A stretch of 64,000 bases of DNA. It comes from an uncultured Bacteroidales bacterium (GTDB lineage Bacteria; Bacteroidota; Bacteroidia; Bacteroidales; UBA932). Location of the stretch: assembly GCA_944322715.1 (NCBI GenBank), contig CALUPT010000004.1:62001-126000 (forward strand). Direction: 5' to 3'. The notes beneath the pieces were generated by a model. That model made no database searches, was not told the DNA's origin, and saw only the letters and a list, made by a program, of their open reading frames with translations. Below, piece by piece: positions 26,239 through 34,637 of this stretch; positions within the stretch are counted from its first letter, which is position 1; each line of letters starts with the position of its first letter. The position numbers and the translations under genes were made by a program.

Positions 26239-27309
26239 ATGATATATCAAGGCAAACAGAAAATATGGTCCGAATACCAGAAAGAGATTCCGGATGACCA
26301 CTGGTTCTATGTCCGGAGCTGCATCAGGCAGAATTTCTTTCCCGGGGCCGAAGTGATGTTCATGAAGATATGCAGGGAAGAGCTTGGCAAGGACATATAC
26401 GAGACTCCTTACCACACCACATGCGGAGGAATCGCATACCACTGCGACACTATCCCTCAGGAGACAGTGATGACAATCGTTGCCCGGCAGTTCTCCCTCA
26501 TGACCGAGGCCGGATACGAGAACTACGCCGCAAGCTGCATAACTTCATTCGGGAACTACATTGAGATTCTCGAGACATGGAACGAATTTCCCGAAGTCGA
26601 GACGAAGATAAGGGAACTGCTGTGGAAAGCCTGCAGGAGAGAGTTCGTCAAGCCTAAATATGTGGCCCATGCCAGCGACCTGATATACAAGTTCCGCAAT
26701 GACATAGCCGCCCGGGCAAAATACCGTCTGGTGAACAGAAAGACGGGCGAACCGCTCAGGGTCGTGGAGCACATCGGATGCCACTACTCGAAAATGTTCC
26801 CTTCAAAGGGGGTCGGCGGAGCGGAATACCCTTACGTGCTGTGCGGAATGATCGAAAGCTGGGGAGGAAACGTGATAGACTATCCGGAACGCCGCCACTG
26901 CTGCGGATACGGATTCCGCCAGTACCATGTCAAGGCCAACAGGGGATATTCCATCGCCAACACGCACAAGAAGTTCGAATCGATGGAGCCTTATCACCCC
27001 GACATGATCATCACCAACTGCCCGGGCTGTCCGTATTTCATGGACAGGTGGCAGTATGCCATATCGGAGATAGAAGGCAAGACATACGGGGAGAACGGCT
27101 ACGGCATTCCGGTCCTTACCTACGAGGAGGTCGCTTCCTTAGTGCTCGGATACGACCCGTGGGACATCGGCCTGCAGCTGCATCAGGTAGCCGTGGAACC
27201 TCTTTTGGACAAGATGGGGATTCCATACAACCCTGACGAGAAATACAAAGGACTGAACCATAAGGACATCATGAGGCCTGAACTGCCGGGCGTGCTGAAA
27301 TGCTGCTGA
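26239..27309 (+). CDS. HdrB-like CCG-domain subunit
   Basis: This 356-residue protein resembles heterodisulfide reductase subunit B. The second CCG motif is intact: C181, C221-C222-G223 and C261-P-G-C264. The first is altered: C28, then T61-C62-G63-G64 in place of CCGG, and C100-I-T-S103 in place of CxxC. In archaeal HdrB both motifs bind noncubane 4Fe-4S clusters that cleave the disulfide; here only one site looks complete. It lies between HdrC- and HdrA-like genes, so it is expected to be the catalytic soluble subunit, with unknown substrate. Confidence 0.85.
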   Translation: MIYQGKQKIWSEYQKEIPDDHWFYVRSCIRQNFFPGAEVMFMKICREELGKDIYETPYHTTCGGIAYHCDTIPQETVMTIVARQFSLMTEAGYENYAASCITSFGNYIEILETWNEFPEVETKIRELLWKACRREFVKPKYVAHASDLIYKFRNDIAARAKYRLVNRKTGEPLRVVEHIGCHYSKMFPSKGVGGAEYPYVLCGMIESWGGNVIDYPERRHCCGYGFRQYHVKANRGYSIANTHKKFESMEPYHPDMIITNCPGCPYFMDRWQYAISEIEGKTYGENGYGIPVLTYEEVASLVLGYDPWDIGLQLHQVAVEPLLDKMGIPYNPDEKYKGLNHKDIMRPELPGVLKCC

Positions 27310-27330
27310 TGTCCCCTTAAACCCGAACCG

Positions 27331-28347
27331 ATGAAAGAGAACATAGTGATCATAGGAGGAGGGGCGGCAGGGCTCGAGGCGGCCGGCCAGCTTATCAGGC
27401 TGGGATACTCCCCTATCATTGTAGAAAAGGAGGATCATCTTGGGGGGCATCTTGCCGAATGGCACTGTCTTTTCCCTGACATGACCCCTGCATCCGATAT
27501 CGTCGGCAGGCTTGCCGGCGCAGTCTCCGATGCGAACATTTTCACCAATACGGAAATCCTGTTCATAAACCACCTGAAGGACAGCTACAATGTGATGTTG
27601 TCCAACGGAGTCTCCATAATCGCCAGGGTTATCCTCTTCACTACCGGATTCAGGCTTTTCGATGCCGCCAGAAAGGAAGAATACGGCTATGGGATATACA
27701 ACCAGGTAATCACGAACAGTGACCTGGAGCACTGGTTCAGGACCGGAGATGACGACAGGATAGGCTCTGTTCCGATGGAGGCCGTAGGATTCGTCCACTG
27801 CGTCGGGTCGAGAGATGAGAAGGCTGGCAATGCGCAATGCTCCAAGGTCTGCTGCATTACCGCCGTCAAGCAGGCCATCGAAATGAAAAAGAGGTTCCCC
27901 GATGCCATGGTGTACTGTTTCTACATGGACCTGAGGATGTTCGGGAAGAAATACGAGGATTTCTACATCTCCGCCCAAAGGGACTACGGGGTACGTTTCA
28001 TAAGAGGCAGGGTCTCGGAAGTGAGCGAAAACATCGAGGGCAAGGTAGTCGTCAAGGCAGAGGATACCCTTGCCGGAAAACCGGTCAGGGTGACTCTCGA
28101 CCTGCTTGTCCTGATGGCGGGAATGGTCTGCAACCCTGACAGTACCAAGGTGGCATCCATGATACCGCTCCAGACGGACAGCGATGGCTTTCTCAAGAGC
28201 AAGGACAATATACTGGAGATCACGTCCTCATCCCGCAAGGGCATTTTCTACGCAGGAGCCTGCACCGGTCCCAAGACAGTACCGGAAACCCTTGCCGAAG
28301 CACGCTCGGCGGCCCTCGACATCCATAATTTCATTGAATCCCTGTAG
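27331..28347 (+). CDS. HdrA/QmoA-like FAD subunit, short form
   Basis: This 338-residue flavoprotein opens with a Rossmann FAD motif (IVIIGGGAAGLEAAGQL) and the HdrA-type EKEDHLGGHLAEW. It carries the hallmark FVHCVGSRD followed by CSKVCCITAVKQA and ends with YAGACTGPKTVPETLAEA. Full HdrA is about 650 residues with extra ferredoxin domains at both ends; none is present here, so it is closer in build to QmoA. It should distribute electrons among the Hdr-like subunits; bifurcation is possible but not shown. The next gene starts two bases after its stop. Confidence 0.86.
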   Translation: MKENIVIIGGGAAGLEAAGQLIRLGYSPIIVEKEDHLGGHLAEWHCLFPDMTPASDIVGRLAGAVSDANIFTNTEILFINHLKDSYNVMLSNGVSIIARVILFTTGFRLFDAARKEEYGYGIYNQVITNSDLEHWFRTGDDDRIGSVPMEAVGFVHCVGSRDEKAGNAQCSKVCCITAVKQAIEMKKRFPDAMVYCFYMDLRMFGKKYEDFYISAQRDYGVRFIRGRVSEVSENIEGKVVVKAEDTLAGKPVRVTLDLLVLMAGMVCNPDSTKVASMIPLQTDSDGFLKSKDNILEITSSSRKGIFYAGACTGPKTVPETLAEARSAALDIHNFIESL

Positions 28348-28349
28348 CC

Positions 28350-28682
28350 ATGGATTTCGGATTCGGCATAGCACCAAGTTCCACGATCAATCTCGACAAG
28401 GTTGACCGCAGCAGATTCACGCGGCTCCACGAACTCGAACCGGATGTGTACAAGTGCATGGCGTGCGGCTCGTGCAGTTCGACATGCCCGGCAGGAAGGT
28501 TCTCCGGGATGAGCGTGCGCAAAGTGATCCTTGCCCTCCAGAGAGGCAAGGAAAAGGAGGCGGTCAGGATGCTCAAGGGCTGCATGCTCTGCGGGAAATG
28601 CAGCATGGTATGCCCGCGAGGCATAAACACGAGGCATCTGATACTGTCGATATGTAGGATATATAATGAAGAGCAGCAGTGA
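28350..28682 (+). CDS. second HdrC-like small 4Fe-4S protein
   Basis: This 110-residue protein has two complete ferredoxin motifs, CMACGSCSSTCP near residue 36 and CMLCGKCSMVCP near residue 76. The N-terminus is DFGFGIAPSS. It is a minimal HdrC-type electron carrier. Its stop overlaps the GTG start of the membrane subunit (GTGA), which suggests translational coupling. Having two HdrC-like genes in one operon suggests one pairs with the soluble HdrAB part and the other with the membrane protein. Confidence 0.86.
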   Translation: MDFGFGIAPSSTINLDKVDRSRFTRLHELEPDVYKCMACGSCSSTCPAGRFSGMSVRKVILALQRGKEKEAVRMLKGCMLCGKCSMVCPRGINTRHLILSICRIYNEEQQ

Positions 28683-30499
28683 GAGAGAGGTTTCTGACAG
28701 GTTATAACGATTTCGTGCTGCCGTTCATGTTCGGAATGGCATTCATCCTTATATGGTGTCTTGTGGGCATGATAAGAATCATTGCGCAGCTGCCGCGTGA
28801 GGACAGGCGCCGTTTCTTCCTTTCCTTCCTCAATCCCAGGATACTTCTGAAGGACATCAAGGACATCTTCTGCGACTGCCTGTTCCATGTCAAGCTGTGG
28901 AAAAGGAACAAACTGCTGGGATACATGCACTCCAGCATCGCTTTCGGCTGGTTCATGCTCATAGTCATCGGACACATCGAAGTCTTCTTCTATGCACCCC
29001 ACAGGGCGAAACTGCTCTATTTCCCGATTTTCTTCCGCTATTTCATGGCCGAGGATGACAGCACGATGGGAGGGGCCTTCTTTTTCTTCCTGATGGACTT
29101 CTTCCTGCTTGTGGTTCTCAGCGGCATAGCGCTGGCAATGATAAAGAGGATCCATTCGAGGTTCTTCGGCATGAGGAGGACAACGAACCCGAGCTTCATG
29201 GATCTTGTAGGGCTGTATTCGCTCTGGTCCATTTTCCCGTTGAGGCTTCTGGCGGAAGGCTTTACGGCAGACATCAGCGGCGGGTCGTTCCTGACCAAAT
29301 CCCTGAACACCGTATTCCACGCTTTCCTCGGCAACCACGTGAACATGCTGCCGACATGGTGGGCCTATTCGCTCGCCCTGTGCGTATTCTTCTGCGCCCT
29401 GCCGTTCACAAGGTACATGCACATACCGACGGAAATACTTCTGATACCGCTCCGCAATGCAGGTGTGAAGATACGGCATCCGCGCAAGGGATATGCGGAA
29501 GCGGAAGTCTATGCCTGCCCGAGCTGCGGGGTATGTATCGATGCCTGTCCGATGGGCGTGATGAAGACCCATATCAAGGACACCACCGTATATCTCAACC
29601 GCCAGCTCCGCAGGCACAACGAAGAACGCATCGAAGAGATCAGCGACAAATGCCTGCTGTGCGGGAAATGCACAGCGGTCTGTCCGGTAGGAGTCGAGGG
29701 AGACAGGCTCAGAATCGCCCAGAGATCTCTCAGGCAGTACAATATCACTCCGGACTATTCCCGGATCGATACCGGGGAACTCGTCAGGGAATGTTCCTTC
29801 AGCGGCCCGACCGGCGGCAAGGTGCTGTATTTCGCGGGCTGCATGACCGCCCTTACCCCGCAGATACGCAAGGCTGTGGAATCTGTCCTGACGAAAGCCG
29901 GTATCGGATATGAAATGATGGACAGGGATGGCGGCATCTGCTGCGGCAGGCCGATGCTCATGGCGGGGAGGTTCGCTCCGGCAGAGGAAATGATAAGGAA
30001 GAACACGGAGATAATAAGGGCAAGCGGAGCCTCTACCCTGCTGCTGAGCTGTCCTATCTGCTACAGGATATTCAGGGAAAACTACAGTCTGGACGGTATT
30101 GAAGTCATACATCATACTGAATACTTCGACAGGCTGATAAGGAGCGGGGCCATCAGCCTCGGACATACGGCGACAAGATACGTGTATCACGACCCGTGCG
30201 AACTCGGCAGGGGCTGCGGCATATATGACGAACCGCGTGCAGTGATAGCCGCGGCGGGAGAACTTGTAGAGGCGGACAAGCACCATAAGGAAAGCATCTG
30301 CTGCGGAGGCAGCCTCGGAAGCCTGACTCTCGGGTTCGACAAGCGTCAGGCAATGACAGCCAATGCGCTGAACAACCTGACAAAGGCTTCACCGGACTCG
30401 ATAGTGACGGCCTGCCCTCTGTGCCTGAGCACTTTCCACAGGTATGCAGACAGACCTGTCGAAGACATTGCAGAAATTGTGGACAGAAATATGAACTAA
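28679..30499 (+). CDS. membrane HdrE-HdrD-type fusion (DsrMK-like)
   Basis: This 606-residue protein starts at GTG. Its first 250 residues hold four or five membrane helices (for example FVLPFMFGMAFILIWCLVG and FFLLVVLSGIALAMI) with His residues that could bind haem b, as in HdrE/DsrM. Two ferredoxin motifs follow (CPSCGVCIDACP near 280, CLLCGKCTAVCP near 325). Two CCG domains come last, with intact GICCGRP near 420 plus CPIC, and SICCGG near 540 plus CPLC. This is the HdrD/DsrK arrangement on one chain with its membrane partner. It should exchange electrons between menaquinone and a thiol-disulfide or sulfur substrate at the inner membrane. Confidence 0.87.
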   Translation: MRERFLTGYNDFVLPFMFGMAFILIWCLVGMIRIIAQLPREDRRRFFLSFLNPRILLKDIKDIFCDCLFHVKLWKRNKLLGYMHSSIAFGWFMLIVIGHIEVFFYAPHRAKLLYFPIFFRYFMAEDDSTMGGAFFFFLMDFFLLVVLSGIALAMIKRIHSRFFGMRRTTNPSFMDLVGLYSLWSIFPLRLLAEGFTADISGGSFLTKSLNTVFHAFLGNHVNMLPTWWAYSLALCVFFCALPFTRYMHIPTEILLIPLRNAGVKIRHPRKGYAEAEVYACPSCGVCIDACPMGVMKTHIKDTTVYLNRQLRRHNEERIEEISDKCLLCGKCTAVCPVGVEGDRLRIAQRSLRQYNITPDYSRIDTGELVRECSFSGPTGGKVLYFAGCMTALTPQIRKAVESVLTKAGIGYEMMDRDGGICCGRPMLMAGRFAPAEEMIRKNTEIIRASGASTLLLSCPICYRIFRENYSLDGIEVIHHTEYFDRLIRSGAISLGHTATRYVYHDPCELGRGCGIYDEPRAVIAAAGELVEADKHHKESICCGGSLGSLTLGFDKRQAMTANALNNLTKASPDSIVTACPLCLSTFHRYADRPVEDIAEIVDRNMN

Positions 30500-30512
30500 A
30501 ACCTGATAAATC

Positions 30513-31799
30513 ATGAAATTCACACCGACCAAGTACTCCCTGGTGAACTATTCGGACGGGAGACGGTTCGAGGATACCGGCTGGCTGCTGGCCGATCCTC
30601 AATGCAATGAACCATCGCTTGTCAGAGCGGAATACGAGAATACGGAATACACTCCCCGCGAAGACCTGGACGGATTCTACAGATATGCCGGGTGGCTTCC
30701 GATAAAAAGGACTCTCGCACATTCGCACAGACCGGTCACATACAGGAGCGAAGGCCTTGCAGGGTATCTCGGACTCGAAAACCTCTACATAACGTTTTCC
30801 GGGTATTTCCCGAAGATAGGGGCAATGATGGAGACATGCTCGTTCAAGGAGACGGAAGCGTATTCGGTATGTGCAAGGCTTCCTGAAGGCAACGAAAAGG
30901 TGCTGGTCCTGGCTTCTGCAGGAAATACCGCCAGGGCATTCGCCAAAGTATGCTCCGACAACAATATACCGGTGGTGATTTCCGTGCCTGAAGACAACAT
31001 CGGAGCCCTGTGGTTCCACAGGCCGCTCAACAGCTGCGTGAAGATAATAGCGGCCCCTGCCGGAAGCGACTATTTCGATGCCATCGCGCTTGCGGACAAA
31101 CTGAACGAATCTCCGAAATATCTTGCTGAAGGCGGAGCGAAGAATGTGGCAAGACGCGACGGTATGGGCACTACCCTTCTGTCTGCCGTGGAAGTCATCG
31201 GCAGGATACCGGATGCATATTTCCAGGCTGTCGGAAGCGGAACAGGCACGATTGCCGTATGGGAAAACAATCTGAGGCTCATTAGGGACGGGCGTTTCGG
31301 GTCGCACAAGATGCGTCTTTATCCATCGCAGAATGCCCCGTTCACGATCATGTATGATTCCTGGAAGGCGGATTCCAGAAAACTTGTGCCGCTGAGTGCC
31401 GTCGAGGCAAGGGAACAGGCTGCGGAGATCAAGGCGAAAGTGCTGTCCAACAGAAAACCGCCGTACTCCATCGCCGGAGGTCTGTACGATGCCATGAAAG
31501 ATGCGGGCGGAGACATGTACAGGGTAACGAACGATGAAATAGATTTATGGAAGGCCAAATACCATGAACTCGAAGGGATAGACATCTACTCCGCTGCGGC
31601 GGTTGCGGTATGCAGCCTGGCAAAGGCCGTGGAGGAAGGAGCAGTCAGAAAAGACGAAGTGATAATGCTTAACATCACCGGTGGAGGGGAATCCCTAACA
31701 AAGGAGCATCACGATGTCTGGTATGCAAAGCCTGATGCCGTAATAGATTCCTTCCTCCCGGCAGAAGATGTCATTGCCAGAGTCGACAGCCTCTTCTGA
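30513..31799 (+). CDS. probable cysteate synthase (threonine-synthase fold)
   Basis: This 428-residue PLP enzyme has the Schiff-base Lys in TCSFKETEAYSV (about K112), the substrate loop LASAGNTARAF, the phosphate-binding AVGSGTGTIAVWE near residue 240 and a C-terminal LNITGGGESL. The segment VTYRSEGLAGYLGLENLYI and the overall length agree better with cysteate synthase than with ordinary threonine synthase. Cysteate synthase makes L-cysteate from O-phosphoserine and sulfite, for coenzyme M in Methanosarcina and for sulfonolipids in some Bacteroidetes. It lies 13 bases after the HdrDE-like gene, as the last gene of the operon. Threonine synthase activity remains the main alternative. Confidence 0.72.
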   Translation: MKFTPTKYSLVNYSDGRRFEDTGWLLADPQCNEPSLVRAEYENTEYTPREDLDGFYRYAGWLPIKRTLAHSHRPVTYRSEGLAGYLGLENLYITFSGYFPKIGAMMETCSFKETEAYSVCARLPEGNEKVLVLASAGNTARAFAKVCSDNNIPVVISVPEDNIGALWFHRPLNSCVKIIAAPAGSDYFDAIALADKLNESPKYLAEGGAKNVARRDGMGTTLLSAVEVIGRIPDAYFQAVGSGTGTIAVWENNLRLIRDGRFGSHKMRLYPSQNAPFTIMYDSWKADSRKLVPLSAVEAREQAAEIKAKVLSNRKPPYSIAGGLYDAMKDAGGDMYRVTNDEIDLWKAKYHELEGIDIYSAAAVAVCSLAKAVEEGAVRKDEVIMLNITGGGESLTKEHHDVWYAKPDAVIDSFLPAEDVIARVDSLF

Positions 31800-31827
31800 C
31801 GGGACTACGCCCGAAATGTCTATAAAC

Positions 31828-31855
31828 TGTCATCCTGAGCGCAGCGAAGGATCTG
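31828..31855 (-). repeat. inverted distal copy of the 28-nt repeat
   Basis: This is a perfect reverse complement of units 1 and 3 of the array at 5478-5583. It lies in the gap after the cysteate synthase gene. Confidence 0.92.
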
Positions 31856-31895
31856 CTACAGTGACAACGGCAAGCATCGATTCCTTTCCAACATT

Positions 31896-31912
31896 TTATT
31901 GATTAACAATAA
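31896..31912. terminator. A/T-rich hairpin after the Hdr operon
   Basis: TTATTG and CAATAA pair around ATTAA. It is weak and is about 100 nt beyond the operon's last stop, so a terminator role is tentative. Confidence 0.25.
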
Positions 31913-31935
31913 ATAAAACAATAAAGTTATAAGTT

Positions 31936-31951
31936 ATAACATAAATGTTAT
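31936..31951. promoter_or_regulatory. ATAACA-N4-TGTTAT dyad upstream of mscS-like gene
   Basis: The perfect palindrome extends to TATAACATAAATGTTATA (31935-31952), ending 9 nt before the ATG. The same half-sites with the same spacing recur before the EamA transporter at 57814-57829. Confidence 0.5.
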
Positions 31952-31961
31952 ACAACAGATT

Positions 31962-32900
31962 ATGATAAAATCGCCCCTCCAGATCAGCGTCACACCCGAA
32001 GACACCGCCGCTGTCAGCAAAATAGAGCAGACGGCAAGGGAGACCATAGAACATATAGCCACCACCCCTCTCGAAGAACTCATACCGGAGTTGATGCGGG
32101 AAGCAGTCAACTTCGGCATCAAGGTGCTTGCCGCCTTCCTCATATACATCATTGGAGCATGGCTCATAAAGAAGATCAGGAACATGCTTCACAGGATTTT
32201 CGAGAAAAGGAAGACGGAAAAGGCCATCTCATCTTTCGTCGAAAGCCTCACAAGCATATCCCTCACGATAATCCTGATCATCATCACGGTCGGAGCCCTC
32301 GGAGTGAACACCACTTCCCTTGCGGCCCTGCTTGCCGCAGGAGGTATGGCGATAGGCATGGCCCTGAGCGGAACCGTACAGAATTTCGCCGGAGGAATAA
32401 TGATACTCGTCTTCAAGCCGTTCAAGGCAGGTGACTTCATCGAGACGGAAAACGGCTACTCGGGTACGGTATCGGATGTCAACATTTTCAGCACCAAACT
32501 TACCACTACGGACAACCGCCTTATCATCATTCCTAACGGAAGTCTCTCCAACGGAACCATCAACAACTATTCCCAGAACAAGATGCGACGCGTGGAATGG
32601 CTTGTCGGAGTGGAATACGGCACGGCTGCAAAAGATGTCAAGGCCGAACTGCAGGAAATCGTGGATTCGGAGAAAAGGGTGCTGTTCATATCCACCGGAG
32701 CGCCTGCCGACCCTCTCATTGCGGTGAATGCTCTCAAGGACAGCGCAGTGGAATACGTGGTCAGAGTCTGGGTCAGGTCAGAAGACTATTGGGATGTCTA
32801 CTACACCCTCAATGAAAAGATCTACACCCTCCTGCCTCAGAACGGCATCGGCTTCCCGTACCCGCACCTCGATGTCACCCTCTCCCGCCAGGACTCCTGA
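31962..32900 (+). CDS. MscS-family mechanosensitive channel
   Basis: This 312-residue protein has about three membrane helices. The pore helix region TSLAALLAAGGMAIGMALSG is followed by TVQNFAGGIMILVFKPFKAGDFIE, the classic MscS signature. A beta domain (TKLTTTDNRLIIIPNGSLSNG) and an alpha/beta C-terminal domain follow. It should open under membrane tension to release solutes during hypo-osmotic shock. An extra amphipathic N-terminal region of about 40 residues precedes TM1. An A/T-rich palindrome lies just upstream. Confidence 0.94.
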   Translation: MIKSPLQISVTPEDTAAVSKIEQTARETIEHIATTPLEELIPELMREAVNFGIKVLAAFLIYIIGAWLIKKIRNMLHRIFEKRKTEKAISSFVESLTSISLTIILIIITVGALGVNTTSLAALLAAGGMAIGMALSGTVQNFAGGIMILVFKPFKAGDFIETENGYSGTVSDVNIFSTKLTTTDNRLIIIPNGSLSNGTINNYSQNKMRRVEWLVGVEYGTAAKDVKAELQEIVDSEKRVLFISTGAPADPLIAVNALKDSAVEYVVRVWVRSEDYWDVYYTLNEKIYTLLPQNGIGFPYPHLDVTLSRQDS

Positions 32901-32915
32901 TTGCCGTAACGGATG

Positions 32916-34631
32916 TCAATGCAGCCTGTCGAGCCACGGAGGAAGATATCCGAGCCTGCGTTCCAGCTGGGCTTCATAAAGTGACTGCGGACAGACCGGA
33001 TAGCCGTGGCTTTCGTCAAGTTTCACCTGCCCCGGAGAGAAAACGACATCCGTCCCGTGGAATCCCGCTATTGTCGGAGGCAGGACTGTCCATGCGCCAT
33101 CCGGATCCCACCATAGCAGATTATCCGTCACGGATGCACCGGTAGCGTTGAAATTCCACAATGTCAGGTCATCAAGATGATTCGGGAGCTGGCTTGTGTC
33201 TCCACCGGCATGATATAGCTGGAACCCTCCCGTACAGCAATCGAAGAGGGTTGCGCGCGGCTGCGTGGCATGTGCCTCGAAATTCGTCCCTGTCCCCCAG
33301 TTGCAGCGCCATATTACCGTACCTATTGACGGCTTGGCGACTCCGCATGAGTGATGCTGCCCGTAATTCCCGATTCCGGCGTATGAACTCATGTCCGAAA
33401 CTTTTCCGATAAAGGTTCTTGATGACCTGGAAGCGTACACGGCATGATGTCCCTTGTTTCCGTCAATCGTGATGTCATACACGGAGACATTGGCACAAGA
33501 AGTTACTGAAACTGCGCTGGAGACACTATTGAATCTGCACCGTCTGACCCAGCCGTCAGCAATTCTCATCATTGCAATCATCGTATAGGCGGAATTCCCG
33601 GCCCATTGTCCGTGGATAAATTCAGGAGATGCGTTGCCTTTGAATGTAATGTCTTCTATCCCTACTTTTTCATAGCAAGAGAATTTATACAGATGCCATC
33701 CCCATTTGCGGTCGACTGCATGCATCAGAGGTTCCTTAAAGCGGACTATGTTTCCGTTGACCGATTCTATGCAGTGCAGATCCTCCACCGTCACTCCTTC
33801 ATCCGTGATCTGTGTCCATTCCGGCTCGGCAGAATACGGATAAAGTTCTTCCGCAATGACTGACGGATCATTGTTCTCGACATTCAATGATACTCTCATC
33901 CCCTCATAAAGGCCGGCCGCGGAACTCACTTCCACCGTATGACTGCCTTTGGGAGAATCTCCGACAATATCGCAAAGAGGTTCATTCAGTCCTGTCCAAT
34001 GTTTCAGGGACAGCAGTGCCGGGGCATAATCTGTCGGACTTCCGGAAAACGGTTCGTATGGATCGGACATGATTACAGTTGTCCTGTCCATGCCTGCCCC
34101 GGCAATGATAAAATGTCCTGCACGGATTTCCATTGTATATGATTTTCCGTTGACCGGATCGGGAAGCCCGTCAGAATCCAAGGCATCGCTCTCCTTGTCG
34201 TACAGGATATACTCTCCCGGAGGAAAATAAATGATGGCATTGGCTTTCTCGACGGACTGTGTACTGTACGTACCTCCGACTGTCCAGCCTTTCCGGCCAA
34301 GCGCATCATCAACGGCATCGAGAAATGCCTGCCTGTCGGATCTTCCGTCATCGGGGATTGCCCCATAATCATTCACGTTATAGACCCTGTATCCTGGAAT
34401 GCCATAGATGTCAGGAGGTTCGGATTCTCCGTGGTCATATCCCGCATAGGAGAAATCCAGAAGGACGTTATCGGCGCTTCCGTCTATGAAATCTGTCCAA
34501 GCCTGCGAGAACCCGCGACCGGTATCCGGTTCCGGATCAGGTATGGGATCGTTTTCAGCAACCGGTCTGGAACAGGATACGCAGAACAATGTCACAAACA
34601 ACAGATACTGTATATGAATACGGAACCACAT
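32916..34631 (-). CDS. beta-helix lipoprotein, DUF4955-type, of a PUL
   Basis: This 571-residue protein has a lipoprotein signal (LLFVTLFCVSC). A pectate-lyase-superfamily N-terminal element follows (VNDYGAIPDDGRSDRQAF, IIYFPPGEYILY), then right-handed beta-helix turns. The C-terminal part matches DUF4955-like proteins (DGAWTVLPPTIAGFHG, SLYEAQLERRLGYLPPWL). It is a likely surface or periplasmic glycan-binding or glycan-cleaving protein; catalytic residues could not be placed. It is the last gene of the polysaccharide-utilisation operon, six bases after the PL8-like lyase. Confidence 0.8.
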   Translation of the reverse strand: MWFRIHIQYLLFVTLFCVSCSRPVAENDPIPDPEPDTGRGFSQAWTDFIDGSADNVLLDFSYAGYDHGESEPPDIYGIPGYRVYNVNDYGAIPDDGRSDRQAFLDAVDDALGRKGWTVGGTYSTQSVEKANAIIYFPPGEYILYDKESDALDSDGLPDPVNGKSYTMEIRAGHFIIAGAGMDRTTVIMSDPYEPFSGSPTDYAPALLSLKHWTGLNEPLCDIVGDSPKGSHTVEVSSAAGLYEGMRVSLNVENNDPSVIAEELYPYSAEPEWTQITDEGVTVEDLHCIESVNGNIVRFKEPLMHAVDRKWGWHLYKFSCYEKVGIEDITFKGNASPEFIHGQWAGNSAYTMIAMMRIADGWVRRCRFNSVSSAVSVTSCANVSVYDITIDGNKGHHAVYASRSSRTFIGKVSDMSSYAGIGNYGQHHSCGVAKPSIGTVIWRCNWGTGTNFEAHATQPRATLFDCCTGGFQLYHAGGDTSQLPNHLDDLTLWNFNATGASVTDNLLWWDPDGAWTVLPPTIAGFHGTDVVFSPGQVKLDESHGYPVCPQSLYEAQLERRLGYLPPWLDRLH

Positions 34632-34637
34632 AGCATA

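Noticed and set aside
28331-30286. Long minus-strand open frame of 651 codons opposite the HdrDE-like gene
   Set aside because: It is a mirror of a gene with clear Fe-S and membrane motifs, contains no recognisable domain, and owes its length to the codon bias of the real gene.
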